A DNA stretch of 64,000 nucleotides from Leuconostoc gelidum subsp. gelidum KCTC 3527. Lineage in GTDB: Bacteria > Bacillota > Bacilli > Lactobacillales > Lactobacillaceae. Both the position numbers and the translations under genes were made by a program. Shown here in pieces: positions 45,045-53,973 of this stretch (position 1 is its first letter; each line of letters begins with the position of its first letter). Below the pieces are notes generated by a model, which was not told where the DNA came from, searched no databases, and saw only the letters and a program-made list of their open reading frames with translations. The stretch covers positions 1 through 64,000 of the forward strand of contig NZ_AEMI01000038.1 in the NCBI RefSeq assembly GCF_000166715.1. The letters are read 5' to 3'.

Positions 45045-45566
45045 ATGAGTTGGTGGCAAAATGTATTTAATCAGAAAAATAAGTATAATCGCATTAAAAC
45101 AACTGGACAATTGAATGCAGTTCATGTTGCCCGTAAGTCAAAACTTCCTGTTGTTGTTGCCCCTGTCACAGGACAATTACAAAAAATTGATGGTGACAAT
45201 GAGAAAAACCATAGCAAAAATGGCTTTATGATGTTACCAGACGGGAATAATATTATGTCTCCGGTATCAGGCATTGTAGTGGCCTCAGATGAGCATACTG
45301 TGATTATTAAAAGTGTGCATCATGATAAAGTGACAGTTCAAGTTCAAGTACGCAATGAGATGTTGCAAGGAACGCGTTTGGCAACTTATGGGACAGGTCA
45401 ACAGTTACATGCGGGTGATTTGATTGGAACTGCACATGCAATAGACCAAGACGATGTCCGTGTCTATGTATTGTTTGAAGATAGCGTCGTGCCATATGTA
45501 AATTATGGCGCTGTGTATGCTGGGCAAAGTATTTGGCAGTATCAAGAGGATGAAGATGCAACATAA
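45045..45566 (+). CDS. PTS EIIA-glucose-like protein lacking the phosphorylated histidine
   Basis: 173 residues. It has the EIIA-Glc beta fold: VVAPVTGQLQKID, NIMSPVSGIVVASDEHTVII and the AGDLIG strand typical of this domain. The support histidine is kept (H84 in DEHTVII), but the phospho-acceptor in the LIHIGLDT motif is Q101 within VTVQVQVRNEM. It cannot take a phosphate from HPr in the usual way. It may be a binding or regulatory protein. It overlaps truB by 11 nt, so the two are co-translated. Compare the intact EIIA of scrA in this window. Confidence 0.75.
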   Translation: MSWWQNVFNQKNKYNRIKTTGQLNAVHVARKSKLPVVVAPVTGQLQKIDGDNEKNHSKNGFMMLPDGNNIMSPVSGIVVASDEHTVIIKSVHHDKVTVQVQVRNEMLQGTRLATYGTGQQLHAGDLIGTAHAIDQDDVRVYVLFEDSVVPYVNYGAVYAGQSIWQYQEDEDAT

Positions 45567-46464
45567 TAATAACGTTGATGGTCTTATTGTTGTTAATAAA
45601 CCACGTGGTGTGACATCGTTTGATGTTGTTGCCAAAGTACGTCGAGCAATTGGCCAAAAAAGGGTTGGGCATGCGGGTACGCTAGACCCAAATGTCGAAG
45701 GCGTTCTCGTGGTGGCTCTTGGTAAAGCTACAAAACTGATAGATGAGCTGCAAACTAGGCCTAAACGTTATGTTGGCAGTATCATATTAGGATTTGCAAC
45801 AGAAACAGAAGATTTAGATGGTGAGGTAATATCAAAAATTGACATTGATGTGCCATTTACTGATGCTGCAATTGATACTGCTATAGCCAATTTAAATGGT
45901 ACAATAAAGCAAGTGCCGCCTATGTTTTCAGCTGTTAAAGTTGGTGGTAAACGGCTTTATGAATATGCAAGAGCAGGAGAAAAAGTGGAAAGGCCAGTGC
46001 GAGAGGCGTTAATTTATGATTACAAACGTATTGGTGCTACTATTTATGAAAATAAACAACAACATTTTGATTTTGAGGCAACTGTGTCCAAGGGAACTTA
46101 TATTCGAACTTTAGCAGTGGATACTGGCCTAAAACTTGGTGTTCCTGCTACAATGAGCAGTCTGACACGCACAATGGGCAGCGGCATAACAATCGCACAT
46201 GCTACAACTTTAGATGACCTTGTTACCATTGCACAATCAGAATTATTAAAACTAATCATACCAATAAAGGATGTACTGACGTGGCCGACAAAAGCGCTTT
46301 CAGATGATGAGTGGTTTGCTGTTAAAAATGGTCAAAAGATAGCAACGTGGCCTGCAAGTGATACTTATTTGCAACTCACATATCATGATGACGTTAAAGC
46401 GGTGTATGCTTATAATAAAGAAGATAGCGTCTGGCAATCGCGTTACGTGTTTACGAATGAATAA
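45556..46464 (+). CDS. truB: tRNA pseudouridine-55 synthase
   Basis: 302 residues. It makes the universal pseudouridine 55 of the tRNA T-loop. DGLIVVNKPRGVTSFDVV, GHAGTLDPNVEGVLVVALG with the catalytic aspartate, and the KGTYIRTLA motif are present; a short PUA-like tail follows. The frame is open from 45505, but AAGAGG at 45544 favours the ATG at 45556 (the ATG at 45550 is too close). The start lies in the end of the EIIA-like gene, and ribF begins 2 nt after the stop. Confidence 0.94.
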   Translation: MQHNNNVDGLIVVNKPRGVTSFDVVAKVRRAIGQKRVGHAGTLDPNVEGVLVVALGKATKLIDELQTRPKRYVGSIILGFATETEDLDGEVISKIDIDVPFTDAAIDTAIANLNGTIKQVPPMFSAVKVGGKRLYEYARAGEKVERPVREALIYDYKRIGATIYENKQQHFDFEATVSKGTYIRTLAVDTGLKLGVPATMSSLTRTMGSGITIAHATTLDDLVTIAQSELLKLIIPIKDVLTWPTKALSDDEWFAVKNGQKIATWPASDTYLQLTYHDDVKAVYAYNKEDSVWQSRYVFTNE

Positions 46465-46466
46465 TA

Positions 46467-47417
46467 ATGATTAAAGTAATTAAATTGCATTATCCAATTT
46501 TAAAGAAAATATTACCAGCCCCAACACCACAAGTTGTTGCCATGGGTTTTTTTGATGGTGTACATTTGGGACACCAAGCCGTTATTAAACAGGCTAAACT
46601 TGAAGCTGATAAACAAGGCGTGCCTCTTGCAGTGCTAACCTATGATCCGCAGCCAATTGTTGTATTTGAGATGTTGACACAGCCTTTACGTTATTTAACA
46701 TCAATGAATCAAAAATCAGAACTATTGGCTGACCTTGGCGTTAATACAATGTATGTCATGCAATTCACATCACAACTGGCACAATTGGGACCACAAGAAT
46801 TTGTTAATCAAGTTATTATGCGTTTAAACCCAGTAACAGTGGTGGGCGGATTTGATCATGTATATGGCGGAGATGTTAATATAGCAGACATGGATCATTT
46901 ACCTCAATATGCAAAGAAACGTTTTGACGTCGTATCAGTTTCAGAATTGGATGTTAATAACCAAAAAATTGGTTCGTCGTCTATCCGAAAAGCGCTAGAG
47001 TTAGGCAACATGAATATTGTTAATAGCCAACTTGGACGTATTCATCAGACAACTGGTTTAGTGATACATGGTGAAGCACGTGGCCGTGAACTGGGCTTTC
47101 CAACAGTCAACATTAAGACACCAGAATTAGAATGGTTGCCGGCTATTGGAATTTATGCGGTTAAAATAATGATTGGTGATGACTGGCATTTGGGAATGGC
47201 CAGTATAGGTCGTAATATTACATTCGGTGATACACGGCCAATTACTGTTGAAATAAATATATTAGATTTTAACCAGAAGGTATATGGCGAAAATGTCACA
47301 GTTAGTTGGTATAATTATCTTCGAGGTGAAGTAAAGTTTACGACTGTACCTGAATTAGTAACGCAATTAAAAAGAGATGAAATTGCTACGAGGCAATATT
47401 TTGATGCACTTGACTAA
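46467..47417 (+). CDS. ribF: Bifunctional riboflavin kinase/FMN adenylyltransferase
   Basis: 316 residues. The N-terminal FAD synthetase domain has AMGFFDGVHLGHQAVI (HxGH) and the SSSIRKAL motif. The C-terminal riboflavin kinase domain has GRELGFPTVNI and the GIYAV and GMASIGRNITFG segments. It makes FMN and FAD from riboflavin. The start is 2 nt after truB with no clear SD, so reinitiation after truB is likely. CIRCE follows within 20-30 nt of the stop. Confidence 0.94.
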   Translation: MIKVIKLHYPILKKILPAPTPQVVAMGFFDGVHLGHQAVIKQAKLEADKQGVPLAVLTYDPQPIVVFEMLTQPLRYLTSMNQKSELLADLGVNTMYVMQFTSQLAQLGPQEFVNQVIMRLNPVTVVGGFDHVYGGDVNIADMDHLPQYAKKRFDVVSVSELDVNNQKIGSSSIRKALELGNMNIVNSQLGRIHQTTGLVIHGEARGRELGFPTVNIKTPELEWLPAIGIYAVKIMIGDDWHLGMASIGRNITFGDTRPITVEINILDFNQKVYGENVTVSWYNYLRGEVKFTTVPELVTQLKRDEIATRQYFDALD

Positions 47418-47436
47418 TGTTAGGTGTATTTTTATT

Positions 47437-47530
47437 TTAGCACTCTTTAAAAAGAGTGCTAAAAAGCTTGCATAATTTTTGAAAAGGTGTATCATTATAG
47501 ATGTTAGCAGTGAGTGTTATTGAGTGCTAA
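47437..47530 (+). promoter_or_regulatory. hrcA promoter flanked by two CIRCE elements
   Basis: CIRCE 1 is TTAGCACTC-N8-GAGTGCTAA (47437-47462), with perfect arms but a spacer one base short of the usual nine. CIRCE 2 is TTAGCAGTG-N9-GAGTGCTAA (47504-47530), with two mismatches in the left arm. Between them lie TTGCAT (47468-47473) and TATCAT (47490-47495), 16 nt apart. HrcA bound here represses the chaperone operon. Confidence 0.88.
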
Positions 47531-47545
47531 AACGGAGGTGATGGC

Positions 47546-48574
47546 GTGCTGACAGAACGACAAAAATTAATTTTAAGTGCCATCATTTACGAATACACAC
47601 AAACAGCGCATGCGGTCGGTTCAAAGAGCCTTCAGGAACAACTTAATATTAAAGTCAGTTCCGCTACAATTCGTAACGAAATGGCGGCTTTAGAATCAGC
47701 AGCATTGATTAAAAAATTACATACATCTGCTGGACGTGTGCCATCACGAGCTGGATATAGATATTATCTTGATAATTTAATGATGGCACGTGTGGCTACA
47801 CAACAAGATATTGCTTTGGTTATGCAATCTTTTCGTGGCAATTTTCATGAAATAGATGACTTGCTGGATGAGTCGGCTCGAACATTGTCTCAACTTACTG
47901 GGGCAACAGTGTTGATTTTAAAACCAGAACGTTTAAATATAGTTGTGTCTGGATTTCGTTTGGTACCATTAGAAAATCAGCAATTGATCGCGGTACTGGT
48001 AACTAATGATGGGAAAGTAACGAGTCAAACATTTAAACTCCCTCGGGAGTTGGCAGTTTCATCATTAGATAGCATGATTAAATATATCAATGACCAGACT
48101 AACGGGAGACCTGTTTTGGAAGTTTTACAGATGATGCAGTCGGATGAATTACCAACACAAATGAGTCGAATGATTAAAACACCAGCGGCATTCTTACAAT
48201 TATTTGGAGATGTGTTGGCAAGATCAATTGGCGATAAAGTGCACATTGGTGGCCGGTTAAATGTGTTAGACTTTAGTGATGATAATCAAGACACGAAAGA
48301 TGTTAAGCGGTTACTAGAGTTTTTAACTTCTGCTGCTGATGTTCGTCGAGTCGCTACAACCACAGCACACCATGTTACCATTAAAATTGCTAAAGAAATC
48401 GATGAACCATTGTTAAAGTCCTTTAGCTTAATTACAAGAGCATTCACTGTACCGAATCAAGGAGATGGTGTCATTGCTTTATTAGGTCCGATTCGTATGA
48501 CGTATGCTCGTAATGTATTGTTAATGGATGCATTTGGCGAAGCATTGAGTCAAAAAATGATTGAGTATACATAA
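47546..48574 (+). CDS. hrcA: Heat-inducible repressor HrcA
   Basis: 342 residues. The winged-helix N-terminus has [16 protein letters not shown] and [12 protein letters not shown], followed by the HrcA-specific GAF-like and inserted dimerisation domains and the C-terminal [16 protein letters not shown] motif. It represses class I heat-shock genes through CIRCE and needs GroEL for folding. The start codon is GTG with a near-perfect GGAGGTGATG SD 5 nt upstream. First gene of hrcA-grpE-dnaK-dnaJ. Confidence 0.95.
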   Translation: MLTERQKLILSAIIYEYTQTAHAVGSKSLQEQLNIKVSSATIRNEMAALESAALIKKLHTSAGRVPSRAGYRYYLDNLMMARVATQQDIALVMQSFRGNFHEIDDLLDESARTLSQLTGATVLILKPERLNIVVSGFRLVPLENQQLIAVLVTNDGKVTSQTFKLPRELAVSSLDSMIKYINDQTNGRPVLEVLQMMQSDELPTQMSRMIKTPAAFLQLFGDVLARSIGDKVHIGGRLNVLDFSDDNQDTKDVKRLLEFLTSAADVRRVATTTAHHVTIKIAKEIDEPLLKSFSLITRAFTVPNQGDGVIALLGPIRMTYARNVLLMDAFGEALSQKMIEYT

Positions 48575-48591
48575 ACTAGGAGGTCACTTAC

Positions 48592-49161
48592 GTGGCAGAT
48601 GAAACTGAAAACAAACCAAAAGATGAAAAAATAACAGAAGATAGTGATACGACATTAGTAGAAGAGATGATTGAAGATGAAAATGTTGTGCAGGAAGAAA
48701 TAGATCCTAAGCAAATTGAACTTAATGAAGCCTTAGCACGGGTCTCAAGTTTGGAAGATCAATTACTTCGGTCACAAGCTGAAATACAAAATATGCAGCA
48801 ACGACATGCACGCGAAGTGCAAAATGTGCATAAGTATGATGGGCAAAAACTAGCTAGTGCAGTGTTACCAGCGGTTGATAATTTAGAACGTGCGTTACTT
48901 GTTGAATCTGAAGATGCAGTCGCACAACAAATTAAAACTGGAGTTGAAATGACATTGAAAACGTTGGTGCAAGCTTTAACTGACAATGGTATTTCTGCAA
49001 CAGGCGAAGTTGGTGAAACATTTGACCCCACAAAACATCAAGCGATTCAAAGTGTTGATTCAGATGATGTTGACTCAGATCAAATTGCGTCTGTTTTACA
49101 AAAAGGATATATACTACAAGATCGTGTGTTACGTCCAGCAATGGTGGCAGTGGCAAAATAA
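48592..49161 (+). CDS. grpE: Nucleotide exchange factor GrpE
   Basis: 189 residues. An acidic, disordered N-terminal 40 residues is followed by a long coiled-coil helix (about 45-100) and the C-terminal beta domain with DPTKHQAIQSVD and QKGYILQDRVLRPAMVAVAK. It releases ADP from DnaK. The start is GTG with AGGAGGT upstream, 17 nt after hrcA. The gap to dnaK (107 nt) contains an AT-rich imperfect inverted repeat just after the stop. Confidence 0.95.
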   Translation: MADETENKPKDEKITEDSDTTLVEEMIEDENVVQEEIDPKQIELNEALARVSSLEDQLLRSQAEIQNMQQRHAREVQNVHKYDGQKLASAVLPAVDNLERALLVESEDAVAQQIKTGVEMTLKTLVQALTDNGISATGEVGETFDPTKHQAIQSVDSDDVDSDQIASVLQKGYILQDRVLRPAMVAVAK

Positions 49162-49268
49162 TGATAGTATTATTATTTTAAAATAATGATAATATTATGG
49201 TGATTCAGCCAAGCGCACTACACCTAAAAAAGACAAAATTAACTTAAAAGTAAAGGAAGAATAAATTC

Positions 49269-51113
49269 ATGTCAAAGATAATCGGTATTGATTTAGGAAC
49301 TACAAACTCAGCAGTGGCTGTCCTTGAAGGTGGCGAACCAAAAATTATTACAAACCCCGATGGCGGTCGTACAACACCATCAGTTGTTTCATTTAAAAAT
49401 GGTGAGAACCAAGTTGGAGATGTTGCTAAGCGACAGGCTATAACAAACCCAGATACTATTATTTCAATTAAGTCACATATGGGTGATGCTAATTATAAAG
49501 TTAACGTTGATGGTAAGGACTATACACCACAAGAAATTTCAGCAATGATTTTGCAATACATCAAAGGCTATGCCGAAGATTACTTAGGTGAAAAAGTTGA
49601 TAAAGCTGTTATTACTGTACCAGCATACTTTAACGATGCTCAGCGTCAAGCAACCAAAGATGCTGGTAAAATTGCTGGATTAGAAGTTGAGCGTATTATA
49701 AACGAACCAACTGCAGCAGCTTTAGCTTATGGCTTAGACAAGTTGGACAAGAATGAAAATATTTTAGTTTATGATTTGGGTGGTGGCACATTTGATGTAT
49801 CTATCCTTGAATTAGGTGATGGTGTGTTTGAAGTTTTGTCAACTAATGGTGATACACATCTCGGTGGTGATGACTTTGATAATGCAGTTATTGATTATTT
49901 AGCAGCACAATTCAAGTCTGATAATGGTGTCGATTTAAAGTCAGACAAGTTAGCGTTGCAACGCTTGAAAGATGCTGCTGAATCAGCCAAAAAGACTTTG
50001 TCTTCAGCAACCGAAGCACAAATTGATTTGCCATTTATTGCATCAGGGGAACAAGGTCCATTGCATTTACAAACATCATTATCACGTGCTAAGTTTAACG
50101 AAATTACAGCTAGTTTGGTAAAGAAAGCTGAACAACCAGTTTTGAACGCTTTGAAAGATGCTGGTTTGTCATTTTCAGATATCGATGAAGTTATTTTAAA
50201 TGGTGGATCAACGCGTATTCCAGCTGTTCAAGATTCTGTTAAAAAGTTAACTGGTAAAGAACCTAACCATTCAATTAACCCAGATGAGGCAGTTGCTTTA
50301 GGTGCTGCTGTTCAAGGTGGTGTGATTACTGGTGATGTGAAAGACGTTGTATTGTTAGATGTGACACCATTGTCACTTGGTATCGAAACAATGGGTGGTG
50401 TATTCACAAAGTTGATCGACCGCAACACAACAATTCCAACATCAAAGTCTCAAGTTTTCTCAACAGCTGCTGATAATCAACCAGCTGTAGATATCCATGT
50501 GTTACAAGGTGAACGTTCAATGGCTACGGATAACAAGACACTTGGTCGTTTCCAATTGTCAGATATTCCTGCAGCACAACGTGGCGTACCACAAATCGAA
50601 GTAACATTTGATATTGACCGTAATGGTATTGTATCTGTTTCTGCTAAAGATTTAGGTACACAGAAAGAACAAAAAATCACTATCCAAGCTGCAGGCGGTT
50701 TGTCAGATGATGAGATTGAGCAAATGATGAATGATGCTAAGGCTAATGAAGAAGCTGATGCAAAAAAGAAGGAATCAGTTGATACACGTAATGAAGCAGA
50801 TCAATTGATATTCTCTACAGAGAAGACTTTGGAAGAAGTTGGCGATAAGTTGGGTGATGACGATAAAAAGGCAACACAAGATGCGTTGGAATCTTTGAAA
50901 AAGGCAAAGGAAGATGCAACAGCTGATGATGCTGATTTAACAGAATTGAAGACTAAGTCTGAAGAATTAGGGAAAGCAGCCCAAGAATTGGCTATGAAGT
51001 TGTATCAGCAAGCAGCGCCACAAGAAGGTGCTGAAGGTGAAGCTAAACCAGCTGATGATAACACAGTAGATGGCGATTTCGAAGAAGTTGATCCTGATAA
51101 GAAGAAAGACTGA
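49269..51113 (+). CDS. dnaK: Hsp70 chaperone DnaK
   Basis: 614 residues. The actin-like ATPase has [32 protein letters not shown] and [12 protein letters not shown]. The substrate-binding domain starts at [14 protein letters not shown], followed by the helical lid and an acidic tail ([14 protein letters not shown]). The N-terminal domain lacks the 24-residue loop of Gram-negative DnaK, as usual in Firmicutes. AAAGGAAG is the SD. It works with GrpE and DnaJ. Confidence 0.97.
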   Translation: MSKIIGIDLGTTNSAVAVLEGGEPKIITNPDGGRTTPSVVSFKNGENQVGDVAKRQAITNPDTIISIKSHMGDANYKVNVDGKDYTPQEISAMILQYIKGYAEDYLGEKVDKAVITVPAYFNDAQRQATKDAGKIAGLEVERIINEPTAAALAYGLDKLDKNENILVYDLGGGTFDVSILELGDGVFEVLSTNGDTHLGGDDFDNAVIDYLAAQFKSDNGVDLKSDKLALQRLKDAAESAKKTLSSATEAQIDLPFIASGEQGPLHLQTSLSRAKFNEITASLVKKAEQPVLNALKDAGLSFSDIDEVILNGGSTRIPAVQDSVKKLTGKEPNHSINPDEAVALGAAVQGGVITGDVKDVVLLDVTPLSLGIETMGGVFTKLIDRNTTIPTSKSQVFSTAADNQPAVDIHVLQGERSMATDNKTLGRFQLSDIPAAQRGVPQIEVTFDIDRNGIVSVSAKDLGTQKEQKITIQAAGGLSDDEIEQMMNDAKANEEADAKKKESVDTRNEADQLIFSTEKTLEEVGDKLGDDDKKATQDALESLKKAKEDATADDADLTELKTKSEELGKAAQELAMKLYQQAAPQEGAEGEAKPADDNTVDGDFEEVDPDKKKD

Positions 51114-51138
51114 TAACGTTATTAATAAATATCAAGCG

Positions 51139-51162
51139 AACCGCATTCAATTGAGTGCGGTT
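51139..51162 (+). other. Hairpin between dnaK and dnaJ
   Basis: AACCGCATTC pairs with GAGTGCGGTT around AATT (10 bp, one T-G). No T-run follows. It could lower dnaJ expression relative to dnaK or mark a processing site. Confidence 0.5.
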
Positions 51163-51192
51163 TGTGTACATAATATTATAAGGAGTGGGTAA

Positions 51193-52095
51193 GTGAATAA
51201 TACAGAATTCTATGATCGTCTTGGTGTAGAAAAAAATGCCAGTCAAGATGATATAAAAAAAGCATACCGTAAATTATCTAAAAAATATCATCCAGATTTG
51301 AATCATGATGCCGGTGCCGAAGAAAAGTACAAGGAAGTCCAAGAAGCTTTTGAGACTTTGGGGACTGAACAAAAACGAGCACAGTATGATCAATTTGGAC
51401 CAGCAGGAGCCAATGGTGGCTTTGGTGGTCAAGGTGGACCTGGTGGCTATCAACAGCAGGGCGGGTTTGGTGATTTTTCTGACTTGGGAGATATTTTTAG
51501 TCAAATGTTTGGTGGTGGTTTTGATCCAAATCGTCCACGTAAAGGACAAGATTTACAGTATCGTATGCATTTGAGTTTTGAAGAGGCAGTGTTTGGTAAA
51601 GAAGAAACTATTAAATTTAATCGTGGTGATGGTCCGCATGAAATTAAAGTGACAGTGCCAGCGGGCGTTGAAACAGGCCAACAAATGCGATTGTCTGAAC
51701 AAGGCGAGGCAGGCGCTAATGGCGGACCACGAGGTGATTTATTTGTGGTATTCCAAGTTGCACCGTCTAAAGATGGATTTGAGCGTGATGGCGCAGATAT
51801 TTACTTAGAGCAGGCTATTGATTTTGTTCAAGCGGCATTAGGTACTGAAATGCAGGTTAAATCAGTTCATGGTGATGTTAATTTGAAAATTCCGGCTGGT
51901 ACACAAACAGGTACACGTTTCCGATTACGTGGAAAAGGCGCACCACGTTTGAGAGGGACAGGTCATGGAGATCAATATGTCATTGTGAAATTAGATGTAC
52001 CGACAAAGCTGAATAGAGATCAAAAAAAGGCGTTAGAAGCTTATCAAGAAGCAACTGACGGTACCAAAAAGAAGAGCTTTTTTGATAAATTATAA
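51193..52095 (+). CDS. DnaJ-family co-chaperone without zinc-finger domain
   Basis: 300 residues. J domain (1-70) with [30 protein letters not shown] and the HPD motif, then a Gly/Phe-rich stretch (about 75-115). Two C-terminal beta domains ([20 protein letters not shown]) follow. The zinc-finger region with four CxxCxGxG motifs found in classical DnaJ is missing, so this is a class II (CbpA/DnaJB-like) protein although it sits in the dnaJ position of the hrcA operon. It starts at GTG after AAGGAGTGG. It stimulates DnaK ATPase. Confidence 0.92.
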   Translation: MNNTEFYDRLGVEKNASQDDIKKAYRKLSKKYHPDLNHDAGAEEKYKEVQEAFETLGTEQKRAQYDQFGPAGANGGFGGQGGPGGYQQQGGFGDFSDLGDIFSQMFGGGFDPNRPRKGQDLQYRMHLSFEEAVFGKEETIKFNRGDGPHEIKVTVPAGVETGQQMRLSEQGEAGANGGPRGDLFVVFQVAPSKDGFERDGADIYLEQAIDFVQAALGTEMQVKSVHGDVNLKIPAGTQTGTRFRLRGKGAPRLRGTGHGDQYVIVKLDVPTKLNRDQKKALEAYQEATDGTKKKSFFDKL

Positions 52096-52149
52096 AGATT
52101 AGTTGTGTACGCTGCATTTCTATGTTAATTGGCAGTTTTTGTTATAAAG

Positions 52150-52183
52150 AAAGCACCTATACCACAGGGTATAGGTGCTTTTA
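52150..52183 (+). terminator. Bidirectional terminator between dnaJ and def
   Basis: AAAGCACCTATACC and GGTATAGGTGCTTT, 14-bp perfect stem with an ACAG loop. Confidence 0.88.
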
Positions 52184-52221
52184 TGAACTATAATTTTTTA
52201 GCGGATTTTTGATAACTATAT

Positions 52222-52800
52222 TTAGTCAATATATTTTGTTTCATCATTAACTTCCCACGGCGCCTTTAAATCAATGTGATCGTAGTACAGATGTCCGTGC
52301 AGATGATCAATTTCGTGTTGAAAGACAATAGCTGGGTAATCGCGTAATTTAATAATTTTTGTGCTACCAGTTTCATCTTGGTATCGTACTGTAATGCGAT
52401 CAGCACGGGGAACAAAACCAGGGATATCTTTATCAACTGATAAGCAACCTTCGCCAACATCTAATGCACCGCGTTTAATTGATTCAGAAATAATTGTAGG
52501 ATTAAATATCGTACCTTTAAAATAAGGCGTCTCATCAGATTCATGTGGATTTAATGAAGGCACCAGTATAGCAGCCATGCGCAACGAATAATCGACTTGT
52601 GGCGCAGCTAGACCAACACCTGGCCGTAGGCCATATTGCTCATTTTGTGTCTCATCTTGTGAAATGACTAAATAGGCCATCATGTCTTTAGCTAGCTGCG
52701 CATGCTCTTCACTTAAAGGAAAAGGAACAGAAGCAGCCGTTTTTCGTAAGACGGCTGCGCCGTCTCGTGTGATTTTATCCATTGTAAATCGAATTGTCAT
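52222..52800 (-). CDS. def: Peptide deformylase
   Basis: 192 residues, the type 2 form of Gram-positives with the extra insert before motif 1. Motif 1 is GVGLAAPQV, motif 2 is EGCLSVD (metal cysteine), and motif 3 is HEIDHLHG (two metal histidines and the catalytic Glu). It removes the formyl group from new proteins. AGAGGT precedes the ATG on the reverse strand. It is divergent from the UPF0223 gene with 53 nt between. Confidence 0.95.
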   Translation of the reverse strand: MTIRFTMDKITRDGAAVLRKTAASVPFPLSEEHAQLAKDMMAYLVISQDETQNEQYGLRPGVGLAAPQVDYSLRMAAILVPSLNPHESDETPYFKGTIFNPTIISESIKRGALDVGEGCLSVDKDIPGFVPRADRITVRYQDETGSTKIIKLRDYPAIVFQHEIDHLHGHLYYDHIDLKAPWEVNDETKYID

Positions 52801-52841
52801 GTTTTTACCTCTTTATTAGTATATCAAACTGTACAACATGT

Positions 52842-52853
52842 TAAAATAGTTAT
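52842..52853 (+). promoter_or_regulatory. -10 box giving a leaderless UPF0223 mRNA
   Basis: TAAAAT (52842-52847) ends 6 nt before the ATG at 52854, so transcription should start at the A of ATG. No SD is present. No convincing -35 box was found. Confidence 0.45.
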
Positions 52854-53126
52854 ATGAGTGAAAATTATATATTACCAATTGATGGCAATTGGACAGTAGA
52901 GGATATTGTTAAGATATCTAACCTTGTAGATAGTGTTTTAGATGTTTATGAAACAGGTGTATTAAAATCAAAATTATTGAGACGATACAACGAGTTTCGT
53001 GATGTATTACCAGCACAGAGTGAGCAAAAAAAATTTGACAAAGATTTTGAACGTCAAACTGGACACAGTATTTATAAAACAATAAAATTAGCACAGGGAA
53101 CAACAAAAGATAAGGTGCGGGGATGA
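52854..53126 (+). CDS. UPF0223 family protein
   Basis: 90 residues, all-helical and acidic, matching the UPF0223 (YktA-like) family: YILPIDGNWTVEDIVKISNLVDSVLDVYE and LRRYNEFRDVLPAQSEQKKFDKDFE. Function unknown. There is no SD, and the -10 box is placed for a leaderless message. The stop overlaps the suhB start (ATGA), giving translational coupling. Confidence 0.85.
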   Translation: MSENYILPIDGNWTVEDIVKISNLVDSVLDVYETGVLKSKLLRRYNEFRDVLPAQSEQKKFDKDFERQTGHSIYKTIKLAQGTTKDKVRG

Positions 53127-53908
53127 CGTTCAGTCAGTTTGAAATACAAGATATTAATCAAACCGTTTTATTGTGGTTAGATGAGGTCAGGAAAAGAACA
53201 TTAATTGCCATGCAACAACATTTAGATATTTCTATCAAACGTGATGCAAGAGATTTAGTGACAAATGTTGATCGAGATAATGAACAATTTCTAAATGCTA
53301 AAATTAGATCCTATGATTCAGAGGCCAGTATTGTCAGTGAAGAAGGTTTTGGGGATCATCAAAATAATATGCAAGGCAATGTATGGTTTGTAGACCCCAT
53401 TGATGGCACAATGAATTTTGTTAAGGAGCAGGCCGATTTTGCAGTGATGATTGCCCTTTATATCGATAATGAGCCTGTATTAGGCTGGATTTTAGATGTA
53501 GTTAATAATATTGTTTATCATGGGGGACCACAAGTTGGTGTTTTTGCTAATCAACTGCGGTTAGAACAACCAAACAATGATGCATTAAGTGATGGCATAG
53601 TATTATTAAGTGGCGCCCGCTTGCTTTATGGTATGTTTGGCTACGATAAGATTGCCAAAGCCGCTTTAGGCTATCGTGTTATTGGTGCCGCTGGACCCTC
53701 ATTTTTACGTGTAATTTCTGGTCGTGCCGTTGGCTATTCTTCAAAAATGATGCCATGGGATTTTGCAGCGGGGCAGGTTTTAGCAAAAACACTAGGTTTA
53801 TCGATTTCAGATATTGACGGCAGACCGTTAGATATGTTATCATCTAACATAGTATTAGTGGCTACAAATCGTGCGCATCGTGATATTCTCATGTTGCATC
53901 AAAGCTAG
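53123..53908 (+). CDS. suhB: Inositol monophosphatase family protein
   Basis: 261 residues. The Mg2+-dependent phosphatase motifs are VSEEGFG (Glu), WFVDPIDGTMNFV (Asp, Asp) and the late SKMMPWDFAAGQVLAKTLG (Asp). It is related to inositol-1-phosphatase/SuhB and may also act on other sugar phosphates or PAP. It starts inside the stop of the UPF0223 gene, an order common in Firmicutes. Its stop codon lies within the stem of the terminator. Confidence 0.88.
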   Translation: MTFSQFEIQDINQTVLLWLDEVRKRTLIAMQQHLDISIKRDARDLVTNVDRDNEQFLNAKIRSYDSEASIVSEEGFGDHQNNMQGNVWFVDPIDGTMNFVKEQADFAVMIALYIDNEPVLGWILDVVNNIVYHGGPQVGVFANQLRLEQPNNDALSDGIVLLSGARLLYGMFGYDKIAKAALGYRVIGAAGPSFLRVISGRAVGYSSKMMPWDFAAGQVLAKTLGLSISDIDGRPLDMLSSNIVLVATNRAHRDILMLHQS

Positions 53909-53931
53909 GGGGACAACAGACCCTAGCTTTT
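53901..53931 (+). terminator. Terminator at the end of suhB
   Basis: AAAGCTAGGG and CCCTAGCTTT arms with a 10-nt loop. The left arm includes the suhB stop codon. Confidence 0.8.
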
Positions 53932-53973
53932 ACTGTGAGATAAGTAGCATTAAATTAAAGGAGCACTAGGAAA

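Noticed and set aside
47437-47462. First CIRCE as the ribF terminator
   Set aside because: The arms match CIRCE exactly and no T-run follows on the plus strand, though it could weakly slow transcription.
49162-49268. AT-rich inverted repeat after grpE as a terminator
   Set aside because: The stem is almost only A-T with mismatches and no T-run, and dnaK belongs to the same operon.
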